A stretch of DNA of 64,000 nucleotides from Streptomyces orinoci (GCF_003121295.1 NZ_PHNC01000010.1:1-64000), one strand, 5' to 3'. Positions 23,717 to 33,050 are shown, counted from the stretch's first letter. Numbers and translations are program-made. Notes: generated by a model from the sequence alone, not told the origin.

Positions 23717-24118
23717 GGTCCGTCACCGGGCCGTCGGGGAACCAGATCGACGGTCCAGCGAGGACAAGCCACGCACGGGTCGGAGATCGCATGCTCTGGC
23801 TGCGCTGTGTGCGGGGTGTTCGCGCCGTGCCCGGGGGCCCTTGCCGACAATGTTCATGCGTGACATGGCCGCCCCATCCGGGCCTTGCCACGGGGGGTCG
23901 CGCACCCTGGTCCGCGCGGACTTGCGCCGGGCGTACGTACGGGAGTTGGCACCCCGGACGGCTGCGTGTCTCCCGGTGCCCCACGGTCATCACACCCCCG
24001 CCGGGTACCGGCGGGCCGCCTCGCTCGCCGCGAGCGGGCGAACGCGGCCGGGCCACCCGGTGACGGCCGGCACTCGTCCCCGGGAAGCGGAGACAGCCGG
24101 GGAGCTCGCCCAGACACT
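23717..24118. other. Gene-free stretch
   Basis: About 400 bases between convergent genes. I see no frame with protein-like composition and no RNA gene. A GC-rich inverted segment around 24010-24065 (GGGCCGCC...GGCGAACGCGGCC) may terminate the flanking genes. Confidence 0.4.
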
Positions 24119-25030
24119 TCAACCGGCCCCGTACACCGGCCGCGCCGCCCGTGTCTGGGTGAGCAGGCGGCGTAGCTCCGTGCCCGCTTCCGACGGGGTC
24201 CAGCGGTCGCCCTTGTCGGTGATGGGGCCGGGGTGCCAGCCCTCCATTACCGCTATCCGGCCGCCGTCGGCCTCCAGGACCTGGCCGGTGACTCCGGTGG
24301 AGTCGGCGGCACACAGCCAGACCACCAGCGGGGAGACATTCTCGGGGGCCATGGCGTCGAAGGTGCCGTCCGCGGGGGCGGCCATGGCCTTGGCGAAGAC
24401 CTGCTCGGTCATTCTGGTGCGGGCGGCCGGGGCGATGGCGTTGACCTGGACGCCATAGCGGGCGAGTTCGGCGGCGGCGACCAGGGTCAGGGCCACAATG
24501 CCGGCTTTGGCGGCGGCATAGTTGGCCTGGCCCACGCTGCCGGAAAGCCCGGCGCCGGAGGTGGTGTTGACCACCCGGGCGTCGGGGGCGCGGCCCGCCT
24601 TGGCCTGGGCCCGCCAGTGCGCGGCGGCATGCCGGAGGGGCAGGAAGTGGCCCTTCAGGTGGACGCGGATCACCGCGTCCCAGTCGTCCTCGTCCAGATT
24701 GACCAGCATCCGGTCGCGTACAAAACCGGCGTTGTTGACCAGGGCGTCCAGGCGGCCGAAGGTCTCCAGCGCGGTGGCGATCAGCGAGACGGCACCCTCG
24801 GTGGTGGCGATGTCGCCGGTGTGGGCCACGGCCCGGCCGCCGCGGTCCGCTATCTCGGCGGCGACCCGGCGGGCCGGGTCACCGGTGCCGCCCTCGCCGC
24901 CGGGGCCGGTGCCCAGATCGTTGACTACCACCGCGGCGCCCTCGGCGGCCAGGGCCAGTGCGTGGGCGCGGCCCAGGCCGCGTCCGGCGCCGGTGACCAC
25001 GGCCACCCGGCCGGTGCAGATCCCGTTCAA
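24119..25030 (-). CDS. Short-chain dehydrogenase (Rv3548c-like) of the steroid C/D-ring cluster
   Basis: A 303-residue SDR. Cofactor motif TGAGRGLG, NNAG in DALVNNAG, catalytic Ser in TTSGAG and YxxxK in YAAAKAG. The extra length and the ENVSPLVVWLCAADSTGVTGQVLEADGG tail fit the multifunctional-enzyme-type 3-hydroxyacyl-CoA dehydrogenases. The TTG start at 25030 overlaps the stop of the upstream SDR and follows GGGAG. Position and length match the Rv3548c member of the mycobacterial KstR2 regulon. The precise step is unsettled. Confidence 0.85.
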   Translation of the reverse strand: MNGICTGRVAVVTGAGRGLGRAHALALAAEGAAVVVNDLGTGPGGEGGTGDPARRVAAEIADRGGRAVAHTGDIATTEGAVSLIATALETFGRLDALVNNAGFVRDRMLVNLDEDDWDAVIRVHLKGHFLPLRHAAAHWRAQAKAGRAPDARVVNTTSGAGLSGSVGQANYAAAKAGIVALTLVAAAELARYGVQVNAIAPAARTRMTEQVFAKAMAAPADGTFDAMAPENVSPLVVWLCAADSTGVTGQVLEADGGRIAVMEGWHPGPITDKGDRWTPSEAGTELRRLLTQTRAARPVYGAG

Positions 25031-25800
25031 TTCGGCAGTCTCCCGTCTGGTGTGGGGTGTTGGGCGTTGGCGGCGGCCAGGAAGGCGGGGCGTTCCCCGC
25101 CGCCGTGCAGCAGCAGGGCGGCACCGGTGATGTAGGCCGCCCGCTCGGAGGCCAGGAAGACCGCGGCCTCGCCCACCTCCTCCGGCTCGGCCAGCCGCCC
25201 GGCCGGCACGGTGCGGGCGACCGCCGCGACACCCTCCCGGTCCCCGTAGTGCGTCTGCGCCGATTCGGTGTGCACCATGCCCAGGATCAGGGTGTTGACC
25301 CTCACCAGCGGGGCCCACTCCACGGCCATGGAACGGGCCAGGTGCTCAAGTCCCGCCTTGGCGGCGCCATATGCCGCCGTGCCGGGCGAGGGCCGGGAGC
25401 CGCTGACGCTGCCGATCATCAGGATGGAGCCGCCGCCCGGCTGGGCGCGCATCAGCCGGTGGGCGGCGAGCGAGGCCATCAGGGGCGCGGTGAGGTTGAG
25501 TTCCAGGATCCGGGCATGACGATGCCATGGCTCGGCGTCCAGGGGGTGGTGGGGCGTGCCACCGGCGTTGTTGACCAGGACGTCCAGGCGGCCGTACTCG
25601 GCGGCCACCCGATCCAACAGCGCCTGGATCAGGGCCGGTTTGCGGACGTCCACGGGCAGGTAGCGGGCGGTGCCCACCGGCTCGGAGGGCGGGCGGCGGG
25701 CACAGACGATCACCTGTGCGCCCGCGCGCAGAAAGGCCCCGGCGATGCCCGCGCCCACCCCGCGGGTACCACCGGTGACCACCACCACGGCACCGTTCAT
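25027..25800 (-). CDS. Short-chain dehydrogenase (Rv3549c-like)
   Basis: A 257-residue SDR: TGGTRGVGAGIA, DVLVNNAGG, catalytic GSVSGSRPSPGTAAYGAAKAG. ATG at 25800 with GGAGGTGG upstream. It is the first gene of a two-gene operon divergent from echA20, exactly as Rv3549c/Rv3548c flank echA20 in M. tuberculosis. It is probably a ketoacyl-CoA reductase-type enzyme in ring C/D breakdown. Confidence 0.85.
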   Translation of the reverse strand: MNGAVVVVTGGTRGVGAGIAGAFLRAGAQVIVCARRPPSEPVGTARYLPVDVRKPALIQALLDRVAAEYGRLDVLVNNAGGTPHHPLDAEPWHRHARILELNLTAPLMASLAAHRLMRAQPGGGSILMIGSVSGSRPSPGTAAYGAAKAGLEHLARSMAVEWAPLVRVNTLILGMVHTESAQTHYGDREGVAAVARTVPAGRLAEPEEVGEAAVFLASERAAYITGAALLLHGGGERPAFLAAANAQHPTPDGRLPN

Positions 25801-25857
25801 CCGGCCACCTCCCACAACGGCGGCTGCGCTGCTACCGTCACAACTCAGGGCACCTAA

Positions 25858-25867
25858 CAAACGTTTG
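25858..25867. promoter_or_regulatory. CAAACGTTTG palindrome in the SDR/echA20 divergent promoter
   Basis: A perfect 10-base palindrome embedded in CCTAACAAACGTTTGGTGG, midway between the divergent SDR and EchA20 genes. The left flank CCTAACA is identical to the left arm of the palindrome at 33903, so the same TetR-type repressor (KstR2) is the likely ligand. Confidence 0.55.
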
Positions 25868-25890
25868 GTGGAAAGGTAGCTGATTCCCCG

Positions 25891-26670
25891 ATGGGTGTCT
25901 CCACCGCACACCCCGAACCGGGCATCGCCGTGATCACGGTGGACTATCCGCCCGTCAACGCCCTTCCGGTAGCGGGCTGGTACGCGCTGGCGGAGCGGGT
26001 CCGGGCCGCCGGCGCGGACCCGGAGATCCGCTGTGTGGTACTGGCTGCGGCGGGCCGGGGGTTCAACGCCGGGGTGGATCTCAAGGAGTTGCAGCGCTCC
26101 CCCGGCCATCAGGCGCTGCTGGGCGCCAACCATGGCTGCGCGGAGGCGTTCGCGGCCGTCTACGACTGTGCCGTCCCGGTGGTCGCGGCCGTCCAGGGCT
26201 TCTGTCTGGGCGGCGGCATCGGCCTGGTCGGCAATGCCGATGCCGTGGTGGCCGCCGAGGGCGCCACCTTCGGGCTGCCGGAGCTGGACCGGGGGGCGCT
26301 GGGCGCCGCGACCCATCTGGCCCGCCTGGTGCCCGTACATCTGCTGCGGACCCTGTACTTCACCGCCCGCACCATTGACGCCCGGGAGTTGCACCGCCAT
26401 GGCGCGGTGTGGCGGGTGGTGCCCCAGGAGCAGCTGGGCCCGGCCGCCCTGGCGCTGGCCCGGGAGATCGCCGCCAAGGACGGCACCCTGCTGCGGATGG
26501 CCAAGGCCGCGCTCAATGGCATCGACCCGGTGGATGTCCGCCGTGCTTACCGCTATGAGCAGGGCTTCACCTTCGAGGCCAATCTGGCGGGCCTGGGCGA
26601 CCGCCACCGCCGGGGCTTTGTGGACAAGGCCCGGGACACCACCGGGAACGGGCAGGGGGAGGCACCATGA
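25891..26670 (+). CDS. echA20: EchA20-like crotonase-fold ring hydrolase
   Basis: A 259-residue crotonase protein with oxyanion-hole segments GRGFNAGVDLKEL and VQGFCLGGGIGLVGNADAVVA. In M. tuberculosis EchA20 opens a ring of a HIP-derived CoA thioester ahead of IpdAB. ATG at 25891 follows GGAAAGGTAG. It heads echA20-ipdA-ipdB-ipdC, with a 4-base overlap to ipdA. Crotonase family membership is certain; the specific role comes from synteny. Confidence 0.85.
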   Translation: MGVSTAHPEPGIAVITVDYPPVNALPVAGWYALAERVRAAGADPEIRCVVLAAAGRGFNAGVDLKELQRSPGHQALLGANHGCAEAFAAVYDCAVPVVAAVQGFCLGGGIGLVGNADAVVAAEGATFGLPELDRGALGAATHLARLVPVHLLRTLYFTARTIDARELHRHGAVWRVVPQEQLGPAALALAREIAAKDGTLLRMAKAALNGIDPVDVRRAYRYEQGFTFEANLAGLGDRHRRGFVDKARDTTGNGQGEAP

Positions 26671-27560
26671 CGGCAGGCCGGCAGCGGGCCGCGGACCAGC
26701 GGATGACGGCCGACAAACGGATGACCGCCGATGAGGCCGTGGCCCGGCTGAGCAGCGGTATGACGGTGGGCATCGGCGGCTGGGGCGCCCGCCGTAAACC
26801 CATGGCGCTGGTCAGAGCGCTACTGCGGTCGGACATCACGGACTTGACGGTGGTCAGCTATGGCGGCCCCGATGTCGGGCTGCTGGCCGCGGCGGGGCGC
26901 ATCCGCCGCCTGATCACCGCCTTTGTCACCCTGGACTCCGTGGCGCTGGAGCCGCACTACCGGGCCGCCCGGGAGCGGGACGGCCGTCCGGAACTGACCG
27001 AACTGGACGAGGCCATGCTGATGTGGGGGCTGACGGCGGCCGCGCACCGGCTGCCCTTCCTGCCGGTACGGGCCGGGCTGGGCTCCGATGTGCTGGGGCT
27101 CAACCCCGGTCTGCGGACGGTGGTTTCCCCCTACCGGGACGGGGAGGAGCTGGTCGCGGTGCCGGCCCTCACCCTGGATGCCGCCCTGGTCCACCTCAAC
27201 CGGGCCGACCGGCGCGGCAATGCCCAGTATCTGGGCCCGGACCCCTACTTCGACGACCTGTTCTGTGAGGCGGCCCGGGAGGCGTATGTGTCCTGTGAAC
27301 GCTGTGTGGACACCGAGGAGTTCGCGAGCGCGGGCGGTCCGCAGTCGCTGCTGGTGCAGCGGCACTGTGTCACCGGGGTGATAGAGGCCCCGGGCGGGGC
27401 GCACTTCACCTCCTGTGTGCCGGACTACGGCCGCGACGAGGAGTTTCTGGCCGCCTATGTACGCGGCGCCCGCTCCGGGGAGTCGCCGGCCCTGCTGCTG
27501 TCCGGGGACGAGGCGGACTACCGGGCCGCCGTGGCGGCCGCCCGCCGGGGTGCGGAATGA
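26667..27560 (+). CDS. ipdA: IpdA, alpha subunit of COCHEA-CoA hydrolase (CoA-transferase fold)
   Basis: A 297-residue class I CoA-transferase-fold subunit. It shows TVGIGGWGARRKPMALVRALLRS near the N-terminus, then YGGPDVGLLAAAGRIRRLITAFVTLD. In IpdAB this fold hydrolyses the last steroid ring rather than moving CoA. ATG at 26667 overlaps echA20; an in-frame ATG at 26721 is also possible. IpdB follows with another ATGA overlap, as expected for a heterotetramer made in equal amounts. Confidence 0.88.
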   Translation: MTAGRQRAADQRMTADKRMTADEAVARLSSGMTVGIGGWGARRKPMALVRALLRSDITDLTVVSYGGPDVGLLAAAGRIRRLITAFVTLDSVALEPHYRAARERDGRPELTELDEAMLMWGLTAAAHRLPFLPVRAGLGSDVLGLNPGLRTVVSPYRDGEELVAVPALTLDAALVHLNRADRRGNAQYLGPDPYFDDLFCEAAREAYVSCERCVDTEEFASAGGPQSLLVQRHCVTGVIEAPGGAHFTSCVPDYGRDEEFLAAYVRGARSGESPALLLSGDEADYRAAVAAARRGAE

Positions 27561-28258
27561 GCAGGGCCGAGGTGTGTGTGGTGGCCTGCGCCGAGGCATG
27601 GCGCGGGGACGGCGAGATCCTGGCCTCCCCGATGGGAGTGATTCCCGCCCTGGGGGCGCGGCTGGCCCGGCTCACCTTCGCGCCGCAACTGCTGCTCACG
27701 GACGGGGAGTCGCTGCTGGTCGGCGCGGACGGCGCGGTGGAGGGCTGGCTGCCCTACCGCAGACATCTGGCACTGGCCATGGGCGGCCGGCGGCATGTGA
27801 TGATGGGCGCCGCCCAGCTCGACCGGCACGGCAACCAGAACATCAGCCGCATCGGTGACGTCCGCCGCCCCGCACGCCAGCTGCTGGGGGTGCGCGGGGC
27901 CCCCGTCAACACCCTCAACAACACGGTCAGTTACTGGATCCCCCGGCATACGCCCAGGGTGCTGGTGGAGCGGGTGGACATGGTGTGCGGGGTGGGGTAC
28001 GGCCGGGGCCCGGCGGTGGACATCCGCCGGGTGGTGACCGATCTGGCGGTCCTGGATTTCGCCACCCCGGACCGCACCATAAGGGTCCGTTCCCTGCACC
28101 CGGGCGTCACCGCCGAGCGGGTACGGGCGGCCACCGGCTTCCCCCTGGACATCCCCGGGGACGTCCCGGTGACCCGTGAGCCCACCGAGGCCGAACTCCG
28201 CCTGATCCGCGAGGTGCTGGACCCGGAAGGGCTGCGTGAGCGGGAGGTGACGGGATGA
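27557..28258 (+). CDS. ipdB: IpdB, beta subunit of COCHEA-CoA hydrolase
   Basis: A 233-residue partner subunit: PMGVIPALGARLARLTFAPQLLLTDGESLL, then MMGAAQLDRHGNQNISRIGD and APVNTLNNTVSYWIPRHTPRVLVERVDMVCGVGYG. These segments are typical of IpdB. It is coupled by 4-base overlaps to ipdA and ipdC. Together with IpdA it cleaves the cyclic intermediate in HIP degradation (established in mycobacteria and Rhodococcus). Confidence 0.88.
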   Translation: MSRAEVCVVACAEAWRGDGEILASPMGVIPALGARLARLTFAPQLLLTDGESLLVGADGAVEGWLPYRRHLALAMGGRRHVMMGAAQLDRHGNQNISRIGDVRRPARQLLGVRGAPVNTLNNTVSYWIPRHTPRVLVERVDMVCGVGYGRGPAVDIRRVVTDLAVLDFATPDRTIRVRSLHPGVTAERVRAATGFPLDIPGDVPVTREPTEAELRLIREVLDPEGLREREVTG

Positions 28259-29337
28259 ACGCACCGCTGCTGGACACCGCCCTCACCCGGCTGACCGGGG
28301 TGCGGCACCCGGTGGTGCAGACCGGGATGGGCTGGGTGGCCGGCCCCCGGCTGGTGACCGCGGTGGCCCGGGCGGGCGGACTGGGGATACTGGGCTCGGC
28401 CACCATGACCGTCCCCCAGCTCCGGTGCGCCATCCGGGAGATCAGGGAACGTACCGACCGGCCCTTCGGCGTCAATCTGCGCGCGGACGCGGGCGACGCG
28501 GCGGAACGGGCCGGGATCCTGGCCGCGGAGGGGGTGCGGGTGGCGTCCTTCGGCCTGGCCCCGTCAAGGGAGTTGATCGCCCGGCTCCGGGACGCCGGAG
28601 TGGTGGTGATGCCCACCGTGGGGGCCCGGCGGCACGCGGAAAAGGTGGCCGCCTGGGGCGCGGACGCGGTGCTGGTCCAGGGCGCGGAGGGCGGCGGGCA
28701 CACCGGCGAGGTGGCCACCACGGTGCTGCTGCCGCAGGTGGTGGACGCGGTGGACATTCCGGTGGTGGCGGCGGGCGGCTTCCATGACGGCCGGGGCCTG
28801 GTGGCCGCGCTGGCCTACGGGGCCTGTGGCATCGCCATGGGCACCCGCTTTCTGCTCACCGCCGACAGCACGGTTCCCGCGCCGGTGAAGGCCGCCTATC
28901 TGGCCGCCTCGGCCGGCGATGTGATCGTCACCCGCAAGGTGGACGGGCTGCCGCACCGGATGCTGCGTACGCCCCTGGTCGCCTCCCTGGAACGAGCCGG
29001 TCCGGTACGGCTGTTGTGGCGGGCGCTCCGGCAGGCGGCCGCCTTCCGCCGGGTCTCCGGCCTGGGCTGGGGCGGGCTGCTGAGGGACGGCCTGGCCCTG
29101 CGGCGGGCCCGGCGACTGGGCTGGGCCCAGGTGCTGTTGGCGGCGAACACCCCGATGCTGCTCCGGGCGGCCATGGTGGAGGGACGGGTGGACTCCGGGG
29201 TGATGGCGGCCGGCCAGGTGGCCGCCGTGATCGAGGACATACCGTCCTGTGCGGAGCTGATCGAGGGGATCGTGGCGGAAGCGGCGGCAATTCTGCGAGG
29301 CTGGCCGTCCCTGTCCGTCGATCGGAGGTACGCGTGA
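28255..29337 (+). CDS. ipdC: IpdC, FMN-dependent dehydrogenase (nitronate monooxygenase family)
   Basis: A 360-residue TIM-barrel flavoprotein: opening VRHPVVQTGMGWVAGPRLVTAVARAGGLGILG, phosphate-binding GAEGGGHTGEV and AAGGFHDGRGLVAALAYGACGIAMGTRFL. IpdC acts on a hydroxy-HIC-CoA intermediate in the HIP pathway. ATG at 28255 overlaps ipdB, and its stop overlaps the next start (GTGA). Confidence 0.87.
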   Translation: MNAPLLDTALTRLTGVRHPVVQTGMGWVAGPRLVTAVARAGGLGILGSATMTVPQLRCAIREIRERTDRPFGVNLRADAGDAAERAGILAAEGVRVASFGLAPSRELIARLRDAGVVVMPTVGARRHAEKVAAWGADAVLVQGAEGGGHTGEVATTVLLPQVVDAVDIPVVAAGGFHDGRGLVAALAYGACGIAMGTRFLLTADSTVPAPVKAAYLAASAGDVIVTRKVDGLPHRMLRTPLVASLERAGPVRLLWRALRQAAAFRRVSGLGWGGLLRDGLALRRARRLGWAQVLLAANTPMLLRAAMVEGRVDSGVMAAGQVAAVIEDIPSCAELIEGIVAEAAAILRGWPSLSVDRRYA

Positions 29338-30173
29338 GCGACGCCCGTGCCCTTTGGCAGTTGTTCGAACCCATCCATGCGGTCACCTACTTCGCGCCGG
29401 CGGCGAAGGACGCCTTTGAGCAGGCAGGGCTGCGTGGCTTCTGGCGCGGGTACTTCGCGGGCCGCGCCGCGCCCCTGGGCCCGGTCGGCCCGGAGCCGGT
29501 GACGGCCTCCTTCCTCAACTTCGCGCCTGGAATGGTGGCCCGGGCACTGCCCTCGGTATGGGAGATCACCTCCCCCGGGCAGGCCCTGGAGACACGACGG
29601 CTGGGCGCCCGGTCCGCCCTGGCCCGGCTGCTGGCCGGCCGGGAACGGGAGGTGGAGAAGGCGGCCGCAATGCTGGGCGAGCGGGCCGGTGAACTGGACT
29701 GCGGCGGGCGGGTGCTGGCCGCCGCCAACGCGGCGCTCGGACTGCCGGTCGATCCGCTGGACCGGCTGTGGCAGGCGGCCACACTGCTGCGGGAGCACCG
29801 TGGGGACGGCCATGTGGCGGCGCTGATCGCCGCCGGGCTGGACGGCTGCGAGGTACTGGTACTGCGGTCCGGGATCGATGTGCCGCGTTCGATGTTGCAG
29901 CCGAACCGGGGCTGGACGGACGAGGAGTGGGACGCGGCGGCACTGCGGCTCGCGGAACGGGGCCTGCTGGCCGCGGACGGTACCGCGACGGAGGCGGGGC
30001 GGGGGTTGCTGGCGGAGGTGGAGGATGCGACGGATCTGGCGGCGTCGCGGCCTTGGCGGGACTCGGCGGCCGGCGAGGTCGCCGAGTTGCTGCGGCCGTT
30101 GGCGGTTGCGTGCGCGGCGGTGTTGCCGGATCCCAATCCGATGGGGTTGCGGTTCCCGCCTGCGGCGGGGTGA
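29334..30173 (+). CDS. SCO6745-family protein in the ipd operon
   Basis: A 279-residue alpha-helical protein. The N-terminal segment ARALWQLFEPIHAVTYFAPAAKDAFEQAGLRGFWRGYFAGRAAPLGPVG and the C-terminal winged-helix-like part (GWTDEEWDAAALRLAERGLLA) define the SCO6745/SalK group. The function is unknown. GTG at 29334 follows GGAGGTACGC and overlaps the ipdC stop. The mycobacterial ipd operon has no such gene, so its coupling to ipdC is informative. Confidence 0.8.
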   Translation: MSDARALWQLFEPIHAVTYFAPAAKDAFEQAGLRGFWRGYFAGRAAPLGPVGPEPVTASFLNFAPGMVARALPSVWEITSPGQALETRRLGARSALARLLAGREREVEKAAAMLGERAGELDCGGRVLAAANAALGLPVDPLDRLWQAATLLREHRGDGHVAALIAAGLDGCEVLVLRSGIDVPRSMLQPNRGWTDEEWDAAALRLAERGLLAADGTATEAGRGLLAEVEDATDLAASRPWRDSAAGEVAELLRPLAVACAAVLPDPNPMGLRFPPAAG

Positions 30174-30470
30174 GCACCGTTTCCGGGTGCAGCCGGGGTG
30201 AGCACGGCTCCGAGTGCAGCCGGGTGTTGAGCACCGTTGGCGGGTGCGGCGCCGTTTCCCCGCCTGCGGCGGGGCCTGCCCCACCCACGCACCACCCGTG
30301 GCCCTATCCCGGGGCGGTTGAGCTCTCCGGTGGATGGTCGCCCGCCGCCGGCGTCATGCCGCCGACGGCGCTCAGCCCCCGCGGGGGAGCCCAGCCACCC
30401 GGACAAGGGCCACGGGAGGCCCGTGGGTGGGGTGAGCCCGCCGCAGGCGGCAACGGCGCCGCACCGCACC
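30174..30470. repeat. Convergent intergenic region with three 27-28-base tandem repeats
   Basis: A unit like GTGAGCACCGTTTCCGGGTG plus CAGCCGG recurs three times at about 30170-30252 with substitutions. Further on, GGGCCACGGGAGGCCCGTGGGTGGG (30409 onward) can form hairpins likely to end both convergent operons. No gene seen. Confidence 0.6.
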
Positions 30471-31247
30471 TCATAGCGGCTCCCCCCGCACCCCCGCGTA
30501 CGCCGCCCGCAACCGCCCCAGCACCGGGTCATCCGCGGCGAACCGCAACTCGTCGATCCCGGTGATGGCCCGCACCCCGATGGCCGCGTTGGTCGCGAAG
30601 GCGGCCCGCATCGCACCCAGGTCCCGCACCTGCAACGGGGCTGCCGCACACGGGAAATGGCGCCGCAGCAATGCCATGGTGACCCCGGGCAGAACCTCCG
30701 CCTCCGGCCAGACGACAGTCCCGTCCGCGGCGACGAACCCCACGTTCCAGGTACCGCCCTCGGTCACCAGGCCCCCGGGCCCCATGAGCAGCGCATCGTC
30801 GAAACCGGCCAGCTGCGCCGCCCGCCGCGCATGCAACGCACCGAAGAGCCCGGTGTGCTTCACCAACGGGACTTCCCGCACATACGGCAGGGTCTTCACG
30901 CGCATGGGGGGCAGCGACAGCGAGCCGGCCGGCCGGGTGGTGACCAGGACATGCGGATCGGCGGCCCCCGCCGGATGGCCCAGGTCCAGGCCGGGATCGA
31001 AGACGGTCACCCGGACCGCCAACGAGCCCCCGCCAACCGCCGCACGAGCGAGGTATGCCCGTACCAGCCCGGCATCCAGTTCCGCGCCGAAGACGGCACG
31101 GCAGTCCCGTACCAGCCGCTCCAGATGGAGCGCCAGCCCGCGCACCCGCCCGTCGTCCACCCGCAGCGTGGTGAAGTGCCCGTAGTTGGTCAGCGCCAGG
31201 GCCTTGAGCGCCTCGGGATCGGCGGGGCGTCCGTTGAGTTCCATCAC
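30471..31247 (-). CDS. Class IV PLP aminotransferase / aminodeoxychorismate lyase-like protein
   Basis: A 258-residue fold-type IV enzyme. The Schiff-base lysine is in PLVKHTGLFGAL, and the cofactor Glu segment is GGLVTEGGTWNVGFV. Start at 31247 (MMEL; the second ATG is equally good). It ends convergently with the SCO6745-family gene. It lies 22 bases downstream of the thiolase gene start-side neighbour in the same direction, so it may belong to that operon by chance. The substrate is unknown. Confidence 0.82.
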   Translation of the reverse strand: MMELNGRPADPEALKALALTNYGHFTTLRVDDGRVRGLALHLERLVRDCRAVFGAELDAGLVRAYLARAAVGGGSLAVRVTVFDPGLDLGHPAGAADPHVLVTTRPAGSLSLPPMRVKTLPYVREVPLVKHTGLFGALHARRAAQLAGFDDALLMGPGGLVTEGGTWNVGFVAADGTVVWPEAEVLPGVTMALLRRHFPCAAAPLQVRDLGAMRAAFATNAAIGVRAITGIDELRFAADDPVLGRLRAAYAGVRGEPL

Positions 31248-31268
31248 CCGGCCAGTGTGGCAGCCCGC

Positions 31269-32426
31269 TTACACCCGCTCCACAATGGTCACATTGGCCT
31301 GCCCACCGCCCTCGCACATCACCTGAAGCCCGAACCGTCCACCGCTTCGCTCCAGTTCGTGGACCAGCGTGGTCAGCAGCCGCGCTCCCGTGGCGCCCAG
31401 CGGATGGCCCAGGGCGATGGCCCCGCCATTGACATTGACCCGCTCCGGGTCGGCGCCGGTCTCCCGGAGCCAGGCCAACACCACCGGGGCGAAAGCCTCG
31501 TTGATCTCCACCAGGTCGATCTCCTCGATGCTCATCCCGGCCCGCTTCAGGGCATGGGCGGTGGCCGGGATGGGCGCGGTGAGCATCCGGATGGGGTCCT
31601 CGCCGCGCACCGCGAGCTGGTGGATCCGGGCCCGGGGCGTCAACCCGTACCGGCTGACGGCCTGTTCCCCCGCGATCAGCACGGCCGCGGCCCCGTCGGA
31701 AATCTGCGAGGACAGCGCGGCGGTCAGCCGGCCGCCGGGCAGCAGCGGGTCCAGCGCGGCCATCCGCTCCAGCGAGGTGTCCCGCCGGGGGCCCTCGTCC
31801 ATGGTCAGCTCCCCGTAGGGGACGGTCTCGGCCCGGAAGCGGCCCTCGTCCAGGGCGCGTACCGCCCGCCGGTGGGAGCGCAGGGCGTACTCCTCCATCT
31901 CCCCGCGGGTCAGCCCCCATTGCTCCGCGATGAGTTCGGCGCCGTGGAACTGGCTGACCGGACGGTCGCCATAGCGCCGTCGCCAGCCCGCCGAACCGGC
32001 GTAGGGCCCCTCGGTGAGGCCCAGCGGCTCGGCGGCCCGGCGGGCGGCATAGGCGATGGGGATCATGGACATGTTCTGCACCCCGCCGGCCACCACCAGG
32101 TCCTGGGTGCCGGAGAGCACCGCCTGGGCGGCGAAGTGGACGGCCTGCTGGGAGGATCCGCACTGACGGTCCACGGTGACGCCGGGCACCGACTCGGGCA
32201 GCCCGGCGGCCAGCCAGCTGGTGCGGGCGATATCACCGGCCTGGGGCCCCACCGTGTCCAGACAGCCGAAGATCACGTCGTCCACGGCGGCGGGATCGGC
32301 TCCGCTGCGCTCCAGCAGCGCATGGAGCACATGCGCCCCCAGGTCCGCCGGGTGAACGGCGGCCAGTGCGCCGCCCTTGCGGCCAACCGGTGTGCGTACC
32401 GCTTCTACGATGAATGCCTCGGCCAT
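31269..32426 (-). CDS. fadA6: FadA6-like acyl-CoA thiolase
   Basis: A 385-residue thiolase. The acyl-carrying Cys is in TVDRQCGSSQQAVHFA. The second motif is NVNGGAIALGHPLGATGARLL with the catalytic His. The C-terminal Cys is in LQVMCEGGGQANVTIV. FadA6 cleaves a late linear intermediate of steroid C/D-ring degradation in mycobacteria. It follows kstR2 with a 9-base gap, the same neighbours as Rv3556c/Rv3557c. Confidence 0.88.
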   Translation of the reverse strand: MAEAFIVEAVRTPVGRKGGALAAVHPADLGAHVLHALLERSGADPAAVDDVIFGCLDTVGPQAGDIARTSWLAAGLPESVPGVTVDRQCGSSQQAVHFAAQAVLSGTQDLVVAGGVQNMSMIPIAYAARRAAEPLGLTEGPYAGSAGWRRRYGDRPVSQFHGAELIAEQWGLTRGEMEEYALRSHRRAVRALDEGRFRAETVPYGELTMDEGPRRDTSLERMAALDPLLPGGRLTAALSSQISDGAAAVLIAGEQAVSRYGLTPRARIHQLAVRGEDPIRMLTAPIPATAHALKRAGMSIEEIDLVEINEAFAPVVLAWLRETGADPERVNVNGGAIALGHPLGATGARLLTTLVHELERSGGRFGLQVMCEGGGQANVTIVERV

Positions 32427-32435
32427 CGTGGACTC

Positions 32436-33050
32436 CTAGGGTCGTACGGCCATGCCGTCCAGAACCATGGACAGATACTGGCGGGCAATCTCCTCCGGTC
32501 CGTGCCGGCCGCCGGGCCGGTACCAGGACGCGGCCACCCACACCGTGTCGCGCAGAAAGCGGTAGGCGAGCCCGGGGTCGAGGTCGGCGCGGAACACTCC
32601 CTGGGCGACGCCCCGTTCCAGAGTGCCCAGCCAGACCCGCTCGAACTTCCGCTGGGATTCGGCGAGATAGCCGAAGCGCGGATGGTCCGCCAGGTGCCGG
32701 GCCTCCTTCTGGTAGACGGCGACCGCGGCACGGTGCCGGTCGATCTGCCGGAAGGACTCGGTGACCAGGGCCTCGATGGTCTCCCGGGGGCCGAGCCGGG
32801 CGGCGAGCACCGTCTCGTACCCGGCCCATAGCTCGCCCAGGAAGGTGGCGAGGATCTCGTCCAGCATCGACTCCTTGGAGTCGAAGTGGTAGTAGAGGCT
32901 GCCCGCGAGCATCCCCGCCGCGTCGGCGATCCGGCGGACCGTGGTGGCGTTGTAGCCCTGGGCGGCGAACACCTCGGCGGCGGTGGCCAGGAGCTCCCGG
33001 CGGCGCCCGGCCGCGGGGCTGGTGGTCTCGGTCTTCTTGCTGGTCGGCAC
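32436..33050 (-). CDS. kstR2: KstR2-like TetR repressor of HIP catabolism
   Basis: A 204-residue TetR protein with HTH TTVRRIADAAGMLAGSLYYHFDSKESML. KstR2 binds HIP-CoA and de-represses the C/D-ring genes. Its location between fadA6 and ipdF, inside the gene set it would control, supports the name. Candidate sites are the palindrome at 33903-33918 and related sequences at 25858 and 37026. The start MPTSKKTETTSP at 33050 is the most credible. Confidence 0.85.
   Translation of the reverse strand: MPTSKKTETTSPAAGRRRELLATAAEVFAAQGYNATTVRRIADAAGMLAGSLYYHFDSKESMLDEILATFLGELWAGYETVLAARLGPRETIEALVTESFRQIDRHRAAVAVYQKEARHLADHPRFGYLAESQRKFERVWLGTLERGVAQGVFRADLDPGLAYRFLRDTVWVAASWYRPGGRHGPEEIARQYLSMVLDGMAVRP

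Noticed and set aside
23717..24118. Arg/Ala-rich frames on both strands
   Set aside because: No frame shows coding-type composition or homology; treated as gene-free.
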